Counted from the first letter of the stretch, positions 34,477-45,392 are shown. The stretch is DNA of 64,000 bases from Ciborinia camelliae (GCA_025890175.1 JANPYM010000019.1:1-64000); one strand, 5' to 3'. Translations and numbers: made by a program. Notes: generated by a model from the letters alone, not told the origin.

Positions 34477-35640
34477 TGGTATCGCAACACTTATTATTTC
34501 CTATAAACTCCTATAAGCTACTCGAAGCTTCTGCCAACTCCTGCCAACTCCTGCCAACTCCTGCCAACTCCTGCCAACTCCTGCCAACTCCTGCCAACTC
34601 CTGCCAACTCCTGCCAACTCCTGCCAACTCCTGCCAACTCTTGTCAACTCCTACCAACTCCTGCCAACTCCAATTTTTATAGAAAATACTTGAAGTTAAA
34701 AACAACAATACTATTATTAAACCATACATTATATTTCTAAAGGTATTAGTGTATATTACTACCTAAACTTATAAATCTAATTTTGCTGACTAATCCATCT
34801 TATCTTCTTCTATCAACTTTTGCTAACTCTTGCTAACTCCAACTTCTGCCAACTCCTGCCAACTCCTGCCAACTCCTGCCAACTCCAACTCCTACAGAAA
34901 ATACTTGAAGTTAAAAGCAACGATGCTACCATTGAACCACACACCATACCCCTAAGGGCATTAGTGCATATTACTACCTAAGCTTATAAACCTAATCCTG
35001 CTGACTAATCCACCCCATCTTCTCCTACCAACTCCTGCCAACTCTTGCCAACTCCAACTCCTGCCAACTCCTGCCAACTCCTGCCAACTCCTGCCAACTC
35101 CTGCCAACTCCTGCCAACTTCTGTCAACTCCAACTTCTATAGAAAATACTTGAAATTAAAAGCAACAATACTATCATTGAACTATACACTATACCCCTAA
35201 GGGTATTAGTGTATGTTATTATTTAAGTTTATAAACCTAATCCTGCTGACTAATCCACCCCATTTTCTCCTACCAACTTTTGCCAACTCTTGCCAACTTC
35301 AACTTCTGCCAACTTCTGCCAACTCCTGCCAACTCCTGCCAACTCCTGCCAACTCCTGCCAACTCCTGCCAACTCCTGCCAACTTCAACTCCTGCCAACT
35401 CCTGCCAACTTCTACCAACTCCTGCCAACTCCAACTCCTGCCAACTCCTGCCAACTCCTGCCAACTTCTGCCAACTCCAACTTTTGCCAACTTCTGTCAA
35501 CTTCAATTTTTGCCAACTTCTGCCAACTCCTGCCAACTCCAATTTCTACCAACTTCTGTTAACTTCTACCAACTCCAATTCTTACCAACTTTTGCCAATT
35601 TCTATTAATTTTTATTAACTCCTATTAATTTTTGAAATAT
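34477..35640 (+). repeat. CTCCTGCCAA minisatellite, higher-order array
   Basis: More than 60 copies of the 10-mer in four runs (about 34523-34670, 34845-34888, 35023-35132, 35270-35640). The runs are separated by three copies of an about 150-bp spacer containing GAAAATACTTGAAGTTAAAA and CCTGCTGACTAATCCA. The last run degrades into A+T DNA. Its open frames (Gln-Leu-Leu-Pro-Thr and Ser-Trp-Gln-Glu-Leu) are repeat artefacts. The start GGTATCGCAACACTTATT is shared with copy 1 at 9404. Confidence 0.95.
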
Positions 35641-36349
35641 CGGTATAATTATATAATTAACTATATAAACTATACAAGTTATTAATATACAAATATATTA
35701 AAATATACTAAACATTTTAATATAACATCAACCTTTATATAAAAAATTAACCTTTATAATTTTTTAAAAATAATAAAAAAGATTATACATACAAATTAAA
35801 GTTCTATACATTTTATCCCTTCCCTCCAATTGAAACTAATAAAAAATAATTAAAAATATAACAACCTTTATCAATCCATATAAATTTAACAATTTTTAAA
35901 TTAATAATAATTTATATTATAACCTTAATAAAAAACAATAACAAACAAAAAATTTAAATAATATATATTTACCTTACATTGCTTTTTTAATATTCTATAA
36001 ACTTTTAACAATTTTTATTAATTTCTAATTATTTTATAAATTTATATAATTCTTTTATTATTAAATCAATTTTTAAATTTAATTAAATTATTATATAATA
36101 TTATATATTTAAATTTTAATTTATTTACAAAATATTAAATATAATAAAAGAATTATTTTAATTTTTATTATTTTATTAACAAAAAATAAAATATAAAATA
36201 ATATAATTTACCCTTTATATTTATATAATTTAATTTATTTATATATATTATTTAAATATTAATATAAACTTTTATAATCTTTATATTTTTTATTAAATTA
36301 TATATTTTTCTAAAAAATCTGTAATAATATTTAAAGCTTTATTTGTTAA

Positions 36350-36537
36350 TGTCACGCCAAGGCCCCTGCCTAGTATGACAGTCACGTGATCGATCACGTG
36401 ACCACCATGGTCACATGATCAACGTCTATATTAGATAGTGTTCTTTCCAAGAGGATCCTTTCCTCTTCAGCATAGTTCTTTTATTAGATTATATATCTAC
36501 GATTTCACTTTTATAATTCTATATAACGCGTATAACA
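36350..36537 (+). mobile_element. Solo LTR, family B, copy 2
   Basis: 188 bp, starts TGTCACGCCAAGGCCCCTGC and ends CGCGTATAACA, with a perfect GTTAA duplication (36345-36349, 36538-36542). Its first about 130 bp match the inverted copy at 15083-15272. The last about 50 bp are diverged, A+T-shifted. It sits in the extra block that distinguishes this segment from its duplicate at 9404-10320. Confidence 0.92.
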
Positions 36538-37628
36538 GTTAAACCCTTTTTTATTTTTAATATAAACTATAATATATTCTTATATAATTTTTGCTTTATT
36601 ATTTTTGTTTTATTAAATATACTTTTTTGATAATATAAATAATGATTTTTAAAAAAAAAACAATAATATTAATAATAATTTTGAAAAAAAAAAACAATAA
36701 TATTAATAATAATTTTAAAAAACAAAACAATAATATTAATAATAATTTTGAAAAAAAAATAAAAATGTTTTTTCAAATATTAGTAATAATAATATTTAAG
36801 ATATATCAAAAAATATAAAACTTTAAATAATCCCTAAAAAGATTTTCGAAAAAACGCAAAAAAACTATATAAAATATTATTTTTAATTTTAAAATATATT
36901 TTATATAATTATTAACAAAAATGAATAAAACGAAATATTTTTAATTAAATTGCAAAATAGCAAAAAAGATAAATTTATTAATAAATAAAAATCAAAAATA
37001 TAAATAAATATTTTTTAAAACAAATTAATATAAAAAAATTTAAAAAAAGAAATAAAAAGATTAAAACGAGAATAAAACAAAAATTTAAATAATAAATATA
37101 TTTAAATAAAAAGAATTTAAATAATTTATTAACAATAATTAAAAACTATAAATTTTTTAATTAAAACTTTTATTAAAAAAGTTATTATATTAAAAATAAT
37201 TATTTTTTTATTAAAATTAATATTATTAAATAAATCAAATAAAAAAATGAAATTAAAAAATAATGATTTACAATTTCAAAATATAAAAGCTTTATTAATA
37301 ATATTAATTTTATATAATTAGATTTTGTTTTTTATTATACAAATATTAAAAACTTAATAGATTTTATTTTATTTTAGTTAATAATAAAATTATAATAATA
37401 TATATATATTATATCAATATATTTTAATTCAATACAATCAATAATTAAAAGATAATTAATTTATTAATAAAACTTTTATTATTAAAATCCTAACCAATAT
37501 GATTATTATTTTAAAAATAAAGATTTTAATCGAAAAAATTATTACTTTAAAGATTATTATTTTATTAGTAAGATTCTTACTAGAAAAACTATTATCTAAG
37601 GGATTATTACTTTATTGATAAAACTATT

Positions 37629-37852
37629 TGTTAGGAAAATCATGTGACCTACCGGTCACGTGACCTGCACGTGATGGTTCGACTAGCATCGCGAACCTAC
37701 TAGAACGCCTAGTGCGTCCTAGTACGTTCTAGTACAACATTAGATCTCTATATAATCATTCACTTTAGTATAGCTTTATCAATCAGAGATTATCAATATA
37801 TACATTACAGACTGAAAGTACTTTACACTTTGAAACCATATTGATACCAACA
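37629..37852 (+). mobile_element. Solo LTR, family C
   Basis: 224 bp, TGTTAGG...CCAACA, flanked by a perfect CTATT duplication (37624-37628, 37853-37857). It has a CACGTG-rich 5' part (GTCACGTGACCTGCACGTGA), a TATA-like CTATATAATC and a run resembling an R/U5 region. A diverged inverted piece lies at 24262-24352. No internal retroelement sequence is present. Confidence 0.92.
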
Positions 37853-38218
37853 CTATTATTTTAAAAATAAACCTTATTATTAAAATTTTAATTAGAAAAA
37901 TTATTATTTTAAAAATAATCATTTTATTATTAAAATTTTTATAAAAAAAGATTTAATTTAATTTTGACTGGCTCACCCCATTACAACTCCACGAACGAAC
38001 CCTCGCAAATATTCCGGACCAAGCACAAATGCAACGGAAAATGAATCCGATACACGCAAATACCCTACTGAGGCTTTTTGCCTCTATTCAGCCCCTTCAT
38101 TTTATCCCCCCCTTACAGTGGGACGACAAAAGCATGCCCACATCCCCTCCTCGAGCGCGACACCGGCATCACGTACACGGCCGCCTTCCAGGCGGCGCAG
38201 CAAGCCATCCAGGACGCC

Positions 38219-38360
38219 GATGACCGCTTCCGTATTGGGCGCAGTGGCAAAGGGCACAACTAGGATAAGGGGAATCGCGAACCAGCGTGTTAAGGAATGC
38301 AATCGAATTAAAGCAATGAAGGATGAACTTGCAAAGTTCGGTGTGACATGCCGTGAACTT
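38219..38360 (+). pseudogene. AROM (EPSP synthase domain) fragment
   Basis: Encodes [18 protein letters not shown] followed by [16 protein letters not shown]. '[20 protein letters not shown]...rE' is the C-terminal EPSP-synthase motif of the pentafunctional shikimate enzyme AROM. About 47 of about 1590 residues. Immediately upstream a different frame ([18 protein letters not shown]) is another fragment, and downstream ([14 protein letters not shown], stop) a third. Confidence 0.9.
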
Positions 38361-38712
38361 CGTTTTCTTCAACTTCTACTTCTTCTAGAGTCAAGTGAAG
38401 AAAGCCCTCGCAGCAGTGACCCAGGAGAGCGGCATCAATTAAACCTCCCTGCTCTACCTTGACCCAGTTGAATGGTGAAGTGTTTGTAAACCTTACCTGA
38501 CACTCAAAATTCGCGTTTGAACCTGGAATGTGGTCCTGATTGCTAAAGCTGCATTAATGCCGAGCAAAGGTACCTAGGTATGTATGTATGGTAACTTGTG
38601 ACTTCAATGCAAAAGAGCCCGGCTGTCCGTCACAGTCATCCATATTTTGGAATACCTAGTAGGTAGGTTTCTAGGTAGGTAGGTACGTAATAATGATAAT
38701 GATAATGATTGC

Positions 38713-38784
38713 AAAGGCGAGAAGATGGATGGCTGCGATTGTATCCGCATCTTCTGCAGTGGCTTCTGCTATCTGAAGAACCAT
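38713..38784 (-). pseudogene. GNAT acetyltransferase N-terminal fragment
   Basis: The minus strand reads MVLQIAEATAEDADTIAA then IHLLAF. 'm.l.ia.At..DaDtIaaIHl.AF' is the typical beginning of a GNAT N-acetyltransferase. It is cut after about 24 residues by a TAATGA microsatellite. Confidence 0.55.
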
Positions 38785-38805
38785 AACGAGCAATGTTATA
38801 AGGCT

Positions 38806-38922
38806 ATATTCGATGTTCAAGAGTATTTTGGTCAAATGATACAAGCTTCGACAATGCCAGAGGAGGTCGAGGTCAAGGTCCACCGGCTCAATAGGCTTGT
38901 GTACCAACCACGTTGCATGTGA
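38806..38922 (+). pseudogene. C-terminal coding fragment, unknown
   Basis: Reads FDVQEYFGQMIQASTMPE then EVEVKVHRLNRLVYQPRC and a stop. Looks like a natural protein end. Opposite in strand to the GNAT piece 20 bp away. Not recognised. Confidence 0.4.
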
Positions 38923-39069
38923 TGATGATGTTTGGAGTTTTGTACATATTACCTTCTATTCCCTTTGCGATAGACTCCAGATATGAGTTATCAGATGTAC
39001 GAGCGTGAAACCCGATCGCGTAGCAATAGCAAATAAAACCCACTGTCAGTTCCGACATTGGACACCAAA

Positions 39070-39237
39070 ATGGCAAATAGATTCAAGGGTTACTCCAATA
39101 TACTCAAGCTGGTATCAAAAACAACAATTCTCACTCCTCGTCTCTACTCAACCGCCACTTCCGGCCGTCCTCAATTCATCTCCTCCTTCCAAATCCCCAC
39201 CTCGCATTCCAACGGCTCCATCCGCGTTCTATCGCTC
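39070..39237 (+). pseudogene. Mitochondrial enoyl-CoA hydratase N-terminus
   Basis: ATG-started: MANRFKGYSNILKLVSKT with a basic, Ser/Thr-rich mitochondrial-type leader, then RPQFISSFQIP and GSIRVLSL. This fits the start of AUH-type methylglutaconyl/enoyl-CoA hydratases ('gsirvLSLNRP.ARNA'). It breaks exactly before the 'NRP.aRNA' motif, where another frame takes over (SVGDSGISSQSHPGAEHV). Confidence 0.6.
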
Positions 39238-39532
39238 TGTCGGCGACTCTGGTATATCTTCTCAATCTCACCCAGGAGCAGAACATGTCCATATCATCCT
39301 TACTTCGACACCAACCCTGGAATGGCGTCCAACCCTTTCGGATCCCCGCGTTGTGATGCATGCGCTCCCCGGCGACGCAACGGTTGATGCCCCTAGATAA
39401 TTATTAAGTTCTTAATTCACACTCAAGTCTATCATATCAATAAACTTAAGTATATTTCATCTAAAGCTAAATATTGGCCAGAGACCGATAGCGCACAAGT
39501 AGAGTGATCGAAAGATGAAAAGCACTTGCTTC

Positions 39533-39650
39533 AACATCCCCCTCTACTTCCAAGCCGTGCTCCTGGAATCCCCCACGGCCTCGGGCCTCCGTCTCATCAT
39601 CCCTTCCATCGCCGCCAGCTGCATCGGCACCCTCACCGGCTTCATACTCC
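39533..39650 (+). pseudogene. MFS drug:H+ antiporter fragment
   Basis: Encodes IPLYFQAVLLESPTASGL then RLIIPSIAASCIGTLTGF. 'yyiPLYFQaV...spt.SGlrLi.p..a.s.g...tG' is transmembrane segments 8-9 of the DHA2 family. Distinct from the MFS pieces at 18281, 45393 and 51651. Confidence 0.8.
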
Positions 39651-40478
39651 GTCCCAAATTCAATAATGCCCATCGATCAACCAACTCATGAGCGGTTCGA
39701 ACATCCTCATCCTCATCCGGTACCTTTCTCCTGCTCGAAGAACTCTTCCCCCAAGGACCAGGATATCCCTTAATATCCTTAACAAAAGCGCTAAAAAAAA
39801 TATCCTTATAGAGGGGTTTTGCTGTATATACCTGAATTATGAAGTATGAATTTTATGAATCATTAATTTCATTTCATTTTACGAAATAACATGCTCTTCT
39901 CCAACGTCCATCCCCGGAATCGAGATAAATTGTGGGGTAAAATTCCCTGGGTTCCCCGGAAAACAATTGTTCATCTGATGTTTTTTATTGGTCCGTGGCC
40001 TCACTACTCCTTAGGGGCGCATGCTTAGGCGAAAAAACCACCTATTATAGGATAATTTGTATTTTCCAGTTAAATACCCTTAATTTTTAAAATAACTAAA
40101 CTTTTTCATTAATTATTAATATCTGATACGTTCAAATTAACAGATATTATATTTAACGGATAATTTTAATGTATTGGAAAGGGTTAATTAGCTAGAAAAG
40201 CTATTTCAAGTTAATAATATTGATTTGGGAAAGAGCCTCGGAAAAGGTTGTTCCGATCCGATCAAGCTATCGGGATTTTTAAGCTCCGACCGGGGTTTTT
40301 CCGAACCTCCCAAAATACTTCGCTATACCTCCTACACCACCTACATCAACATCAAAATCTCTTCTCTATCTCTTCTCTAACATACATATTTTAAAACACC
40401 TCATTAATTATGCGAAACCGATGCTGATTGGGTGGTTTCAGTCACGGATGCCGATTGGGTTGTTTAAGTCTAGGGCTC
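39651..40478. other. Unrecognised intergenic-like stretch
   Basis: Moderately A+T-rich, without open frames above background or recognisable motifs. Similar in texture to ordinary fungal intergenic DNA. Confidence 0.5.
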
Positions 40479-40606
40479 TACAAGCTGCGCAGCACGAGCT
40501 GCGAGGGAGGTCGTGAAGGGCCGTAGCCAATAATAATAGCCGAGCCTACGGCGAAGGCTATTATTATTGGTCGGCCCGAGCGGCCGTACTCAAAGCTCGT
40601 ATTATA
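40479..40606 (+). mobile_element. Hairpin MITE-like element, copy 2
   Basis: The G+C-richer copy of the element at 29122-29250. The central stem CCAATAATAATAGCC pairs with GGCTATTATTATTGG, and ACGAGCT occurs near both ends in opposite orientation. Substitutions between the copies are mostly transitions. Confidence 0.7.
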
Positions 40607-41243
40607 AATATTAAAATCGATCAATTCAACGAAAGTTGACCCGTAAGCAATTGAGAATGGTGCCGGGGGTGGTACTTGATAGTACGCACTAGAGTGATAG
40701 TGGTTGGTTCCTACTCCTCCCTGCCTTTCCCGACCCCCGACCCCCGACAATAACAGGGGTGGATTTAACAGATCACGTAAGAACTAGACTAGCATAGTAT
40801 TAGCTTAGGACCTTGCTTATAAACAATCCCAGTTTAAATCTTCAATCCACATCCCCTTCTAACAAAAACCACTTGATTTTCTCCGACCTAACCACTATCC
40901 ACCAATCAAATTAACAATAAACTAACCAAAATTTTTAAATTAACCAATAAAAATCAATATCTAAAAATATAATTCACTAATTAGCTACTGGATAATTAAC
41001 GGGTCAAATTAAAATATAGATATTATATATTTCATCGATACCCTAAAAAAATCTGGAACCTAACTAGATCTAATGGGAAATTTGAACTGGGCCTGCGCCC
41101 CTAAGGCTCCATTATCTTGAGCTGACTGGCCTTAGGGATGTTCCTATATGCAAAGTTGATCCTTACTAATCTCTATAGCCAGACCTCCCGTGAAAAGATG
41201 TATGAGGAACTTCAACCGGGAATATTTCCAATCGTATTTGAAC
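40607..41243. other. Unrecognised stretch
   Basis: Intergenic-like DNA. An open piece at about 41180-41243 (EKMYEELQPGIFPIVFEQ) may be a separate fragment joined to the VPS20 piece in another frame. Confidence 0.4.
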
Positions 41244-41390
41244 AAGCGTAAGCATGAAAACCTGAAAATGCGACGGAAAAAATACCAAGAATCTTTACTG
41301 GCAAAGACCGACGCGCAACTCGAGCAATTGGAGAAATTGACTAGCAGTGTGGAGTTTGCGCTGGTACAAAAGGATGTTGTATTTGGTTTA
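41244..41390 (+). pseudogene. VPS20/CHMP6 (ESCRT-III) fragment
   Basis: Encodes KYQESLLAKTDAQLEQLE then KLTSSVEFALVQKDVVFG. 'LL.kTd.QL..LE.LtssiEfalVqk.V..GL' is the helix 2 region of VPS20/CHMP6, the ESCRT-III subunit that bridges ESCRT-II at endosomes. Followed by an A+T-rich, intron-like 120 bp. Confidence 0.85.
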
Positions 41391-41698
41391 TACTATTATC
41401 CTTAATTTTTATTTTAAATTTAATTTAATTAAATACTTATTCGAAATGAATAGTGATAATAAATCTATATTATATTATAAAATATATTAATATATTAAAA
41501 ACATATTTTCAAATATTTGGCCTCTTGATGACGTCTGCGTTTGGCATGGTATATCGAAATGCATTTTATAAAGAGGGCAAAAATGCCAATATAAAGGAAG
41601 AGAGAAAACATATACATGAGATACCCTTGGAACAAATGAAGGGGCGGTGTCATTGCATTGTGACAAAGGGGGCGGTGGCATTGTGGGGCTCTTACTGA

Positions 41699-41842
41699 AT
41701 GCGTAGCTGCATTGGTGTTGTTCCACAAGACCCGACTTTATTCAATGATACCATCATGAACAATCTAAGATGTGCACGATTGGATGCAACCGACGAAGAA
41801 GTTTATGAAGCCTGCAAAGCTGCTGCGGTTCATGATAAGATT
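41699..41842 (+). pseudogene. ABC half-transporter (HMT1/ABCB6-like) fragment
   Basis: Encodes RSCIGVVPQDPTLFNDTI then MNNLRCARLDATDEEVYE and ACKAAAVHDKI. 'siG.VPQDt.LFNdTI..Ni.yar..At.eEv..Aa.aA..hd.I' is the Q-loop to pre-signature region of heavy-metal-tolerance ABC transporters. Walker A and the LSGGE signature lie outside. The frame then enters repetitive CTATCTACC DNA. Confidence 0.9.
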
Positions 41843-41931
41843 ATACCTACCCACCTATCTATCTACCTATCTGCCTATGTTATGTATCTCCTCCTGGTCT
41901 ATCCGGTCCGGTCCGGTCAATCAATCATGAC

Positions 41932-42075
41932 TCACTCGATGCGAAATTCAGGAGTCCACTTCTCCTCAGATATTAGCCACGGTTGGTCTTCTCCCTTCTG
42001 TGCAATAGCTTGGGTATGAATCAAGGCCTCAAAAAAGGCTTGCTCGAAACCATCGGTTACTGGCGCGTTGCGGGG
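41932..42075 (-). pseudogene. Coding-like fragment, unknown
   Basis: The minus strand reads NAPVTDGFEQAFFEALIH then TQAIAQKGEDQPWLISEE and KWTPEF. Very protein-like text, not recognised. Confidence 0.4.
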
Positions 42076-42334
42076 ACGCGAAGGAAGCTTAAAGTGAAGC
42101 GAAGCTTTAATTTTGATCTTTCTTTCATTCAACCCAATCCCAATCCTTTCTATAAAAATGGGTTGAAATTTCTGAACATATTGGATGCAGTTATTCCCAT
42201 ATATTCTTCCCTGCAGGTCGCATACAAAACCAAGTCCATGACGTCCACACCACCAGATGCGCCAATTTCAAGATCAACCATTAGGCCTATCTCTTCCAGC
42301 CCAGTCATTAAGGTCCTCACCAACACCCCGTTAT

Positions 42335-42457
42335 CATGTCGTTGAACTCGCACAGCTCAAAAATCATGGCATAATGGTTGGAGCCGCATCTCGCACATCG
42401 GCTCCGGAACTAGGGAGAGAGATGTTGAGATTAGTTCATGTGGTGGATGTTGATGGA
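42335..42457 (+). pseudogene. Magnesium-dependent phosphatase MDP-1 fragment
   Basis: Reads LAQLKNHGIMVGAASRTS followed by APELGREMLRLVHV. This is the HAD motif-II region (GIMVGAASRTS.P...re.L..l) of MDP-1 type phosphatases. The DxDxT nucleophile is missing. Confidence 0.75.
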
Positions 42458-42719
42458 ATGAAGTTTCTTGTAATTGTGGTTTATGGTGTGTAGAAAATGA
42501 ATCTACATGTGAAATATAGCTCATTGAAAGATTGCTTTAAAAAGTCTGGTCCGCCGAGTAGTCAAACATTGAACCGCGCCTACAGCCGCCACAAGTGCGC
42601 TTCCAATCCAAGCCATGGCCGTGAAATTTTTCTTGCTACCGAATGCATACAAGTATCGCGAGACTGGTGGAGCTACTGTTCTGCAAGCTGCCCCATACTG
42701 CAGTAACAACTTCACAGAG

Positions 42720-42834
42720 AATACACAATTCTGGCGAGAGGCATCTACTGGACATTCTCTCTCAATCCACTAGTCCTCAAACTATGTCCGGCCATGACCA
42801 ACGGTTTCTTTTTGATTGGTACATTCGTCGCCGC
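42720..42834 (+). pseudogene. Membrane-protein fragment, unknown
   Basis: Reads ILARGIYWTFSLNPLVLK then LCPAMTNGFFLIGTFVAA. One or two probable membrane helices. It meets a minus-strand fragment at about 42834. Confidence 0.3.
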
Positions 42835-42985
42835 CTGAGCATTTCCGTTCCCCGTCCCATTTTTCAATCCGGATCTTTTCGGCACGCTCGATAGCTTCAA
42901 GGCGATTTTCGTGATTTGGTTGCAAGGCACGAACTTCACCAAGAACACCTTCCTTTGCGGTTGCTGGATCAATTGGATCGATACG
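42835..42985 (-). pseudogene. Coding-like fragment, unknown
   Basis: The minus strand reads IDPIDPATAKEGVLGEVR then ALQPNHENRLEAIERAEK. Charged and stop-free over 50 codons. The family is not recalled with confidence. Confidence 0.45.
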
Positions 42986-43590
42986 ATTGAGAGCCTTGGA
43001 ATGATTTAGGGAGTGCTGTTATCCGTGGGTTTAGATACTGGAATTCTGACCTACTTTTCAATGACCACGGGCTGGCATTGAATTTTGAAATATGTCTATG
43101 ATTAGCAGTTTTGCTATCACGAAGTTTTGTTGGAGGATACAAATATCTCCACAAGAGGGGTCTTATCATTATCAGTGATTGTGGCCTGCGTCCGGTCCAC
43201 CTCAAAATTACTTCGGATGTTCAGGAGGTTTTTGAAAGGCAATCTCCGCCGCAAAGCCGTCATCCATGAGACGCTCCGGTCTTTTAGACCTAGGCATCAA
43301 AATGAAGGACAAGGCATTTGTTCGCCAATTTCGTGCCCACGGTGCATGACGTGGGGCCGACACCCATCGTGTAGTGGTTGTTGGTGAAGAAATTGTTAGA
43401 TTGATATGCCATAGCATTCATAGACGGGGCGGGTAGTCGCGGCGCATTGCGATTTGGAAAGTTATAATCACCCTGACCTGGATTGTTATGAAAAGCTGAG
43501 TGGTTTTCACGGACGTCGTCATCTTCGTTCCTTCAAGGACGTCAAAATGTTTAAGGTTACAACTTACATTAGATTTAATATTAACTACAA

Positions 43591-43674
43591 ACATCCGGAG
43601 GAAGCAGTCAAGATGTTGTCGCCTCACTTGCTGATGTCAGTCATGTTATTATCGATGAAGTCCACGAGAGCATC
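43591..43674 (+). pseudogene. DEAH-box RNA helicase fragment
   Basis: Reads TSGGSSQDVVASLADVSH followed by VIIDEVHE. This is the conserved path from motif Ib to the DEAH box (here DEVH) in DHX29/YTHDC2-like helicases, which read 'LADVSHViiDEVHERSldtDfLL'. It is cut directly after motif II. Confidence 0.85.
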
Positions 43675-43768
43675 CTCCGACTCAGAATGCACTCTTGATA
43701 CCCCCTTCCCCCACATCCGATACTCACTCCCACTCTAGCTACTCTACAAATCCAAAGTAGCACCAGCC

Positions 43769-43906
43769 GTCCCAACAACGGCCGCAACCACACGAAGACA
43801 ATAACACCGAGTTCAATATTCCTCTTCCGGGTCTAGCAGATGACATAGACGCTGGTCTGGACGGTGTCATCATTCAAAGCTTTGCTTCTCATTTGACAGC
43901 GAGGGT
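43769..43906 (+). pseudogene. Coding-like fragment, unknown
   Basis: Reads HEDNNTEFNIPLPGLADD then IDAGLDGVIIQSFASHLT. An acidic, stop-free stretch between the DEAH piece and unrelated low-complexity DNA. Confidence 0.35.
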
Positions 43907-44031
43907 CAGCATGTTCTTCTTTTGTAAAGTCAGCAACCACCCTTCATCATTGCTTCCACTCTATCCCTACTACTATTCATCCCATGTGCACTCCCCGGCC
44001 CTCATTGTTCGCCTACCCCCGGAACAACCTT

Positions 44032-44105
44032 TGATCTTCTGTAGTTGCACCTTTGGGAAAATTTCGAATACGTTCGAGAAGGTCATCGCCCCCTTCTTCT
44101 GTATT
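44032..44105 (-). pseudogene. Coding-like fragment, unknown
   Basis: The minus strand reads GNTEEGGDDLLERIRNFP then KGATTEDQRLFRG. Short but protein-like. Not recognised. Confidence 0.3.
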
Positions 44106-44199
44106 ACCGGCCTTTATGAATCGATGATGTGGCGCTGGCCCAAAATAATCCTCATATCCCTACTTATCCGACAAAAGAAAGGCGGAGCTGACGATGGAC

Positions 44200-44344
44200 A
44201 TCCGTTTAGAGGCATGGGAAGCAGAAGCGGATGTTGCTCAAGCACTCTTTGACTATTTTGGATCGAAGGAGGATCTGGATGAGGACCTGGTTCTGGCTCT
44301 GGTGATGAAGAACGTAGACGTTTGCGCGGAAAGAATGGAGGCAT
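44200..44344 (-). pseudogene. N-terminal exon-like fragment, unknown
   Basis: The minus strand starts MPPFFPRKRLRSSSPEPE then PGPHPDPPSIQNSQRVLE, with a plausible untranslated leader before the ATG. Typical disordered, basic start of a fungal nuclear protein. The plus strand is also open here (EAWEAEADVAQALFDYF), so the strand choice is uncertain. Confidence 0.35.
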
Positions 44345-44399
44345 ATTGACAATTGTCACGGAAACATAATCTTGAAAAGAATTGAATTGAGTTGAGTTG

Positions 44400-44590
44400 A
44401 AGGTTGAGTCGAAGTCCAATTTAGCCCAATCATTCTCCACGAAATGCGATTTCCATGGTGTGATATGCATCATATGTAGTCCATCGAAAATTTTGATGTG
44501 GTTCTTCCAATCGTCCACACGGCCGCAAAGATCCAACAAAGCTTCGCCTCTAAGTTCCCTATCGACTGCGGCATTTGCCTGGTGGAGCAC
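44400..44590 (-). pseudogene. Coding-like fragment, unknown
   Basis: The minus strand reads RELRGEALLDLCGRVDDW then KNHIKIFDGLHMMHITPW and VENDWAKLDF. It joins in frame with the N-terminal exon piece at 44344, making an accidental longer open frame. Confidence 0.35.
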
Positions 44591-44830
44591 ACGATTCGAG
44601 GCTTCGATATTCAGGATACCTTATCATAAGAACTACTCATTCGATCCAACTCAACTTTCAAGCGAAGTTCGCGGTTGCTGTTGAACACTCCTACAATGAA
44701 GACCCCGTATCGAGCTGGCAGCGCTTGCTAAATCAAAGTAACAGGACTGGGTTATCTGGTTTTCAGATAGACAATGCTATGATGCAATCAATAATCACAT
44801 TTCCCTTGTGATTTGATAGGGTACCCGGTT

Positions 44831-44902
44831 GCACACCATTTAGTGCGCGATTCGGAGAGGATATGCGTCACTTGTAGTGTTGATATTAGTCCTAAATGGT
44901 GG
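44831..44902 (+). pseudogene. Zn-finger fragment, SNT2-like
   Basis: Reads SERICVTCSVDISPKWWP. The 'iCvtC..d.SPkWWp' text resembles the degenerate PHD/GATA-like finger of fungal SNT2-type BAH-PHD chromatin proteins. The frame then continues as unrelated EAAVATFLVRILGN. Confidence 0.5.
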
Positions 44903-45111
44903 CCGATGATTGAAGCTGCTGTTGCGACATTTCTCGTCCGTATCTTGGGGAATTTAATCTTCGACTGATGTATATGCAGGGAATTGCTGTCATTGGTGTG
45001 ATTGTCTAGTGTAACACAAGGTCGCCACGTACAAAGCTGGCTCGATCAGTACAACGTGAGTTGGCCTAATAAAACAAGAGATCATCCAAGTCTACAGGAA
45101 CCTTAGCCAGT

Positions 45112-45291
45112 ATGTTAGCAGTTGGAGGACTCAAGGCTGCTGCCAAGAGAACTGCATTCGGAGATGTCAGCAATACCGCAAAAACTTTGAATACTATTCA
45201 TGACGAGTCTGTTATCAATGGCAAGTCAGTCGAAGTCATTAAGCCTATTGCAGATGATATCATTATAGAGACTTGCTGTCTTGTTTTTTGA
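45112..45291 (+). pseudogene. G2/M B-type cyclin N-terminal fragment
   Basis: Reads LAVGGLKAAAKRTAFGDV then SNTAKTLN and ESVINGKSVEVIKP. 'AaaKRtAFGDvSNta' is the N-terminal signature of fungal mitotic B-type cyclins (NIME/Cdc13 type). The cyclin box is absent. The frame ends at TGA 45289-45291 in foreign sequence. Confidence 0.75.
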
Positions 45292-45392
45292 ATTGATCCC
45301 CATTTAACGATGACGACGTAGATTCCGGTGGCAAGAAGAAACATCTAGTCCTATATTAATATCCTCAACCTATTCCTGTTGAGCTAGAAAAC

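Larger units (their letters stand above)
35640..37975. other. A+T-rich compartment with two solo LTRs
   Basis: 35640-36203 and 36572-36750 match 9569-10320. The rest is degenerate A+T DNA without coding signal. It carries the solo LTRs at 36350-36537 and 37629-37852, whose G+C stands out. Confidence 0.8.

Noticed and set aside
35213..35618. Long overlapping frames of Gln-Leu-Leu-Pro-Thr and Gly-Arg-Ser-Trp-Gln-Glu type
   Set aside because: Translations of the CTCCTGCCAA minisatellite.
34523..35640. CRISPR-like regularly spaced repeats
   Set aside because: The 10-bp units are contiguous, the about 150-bp spacers are copies of each other rather than unique, and the host is a fungus.
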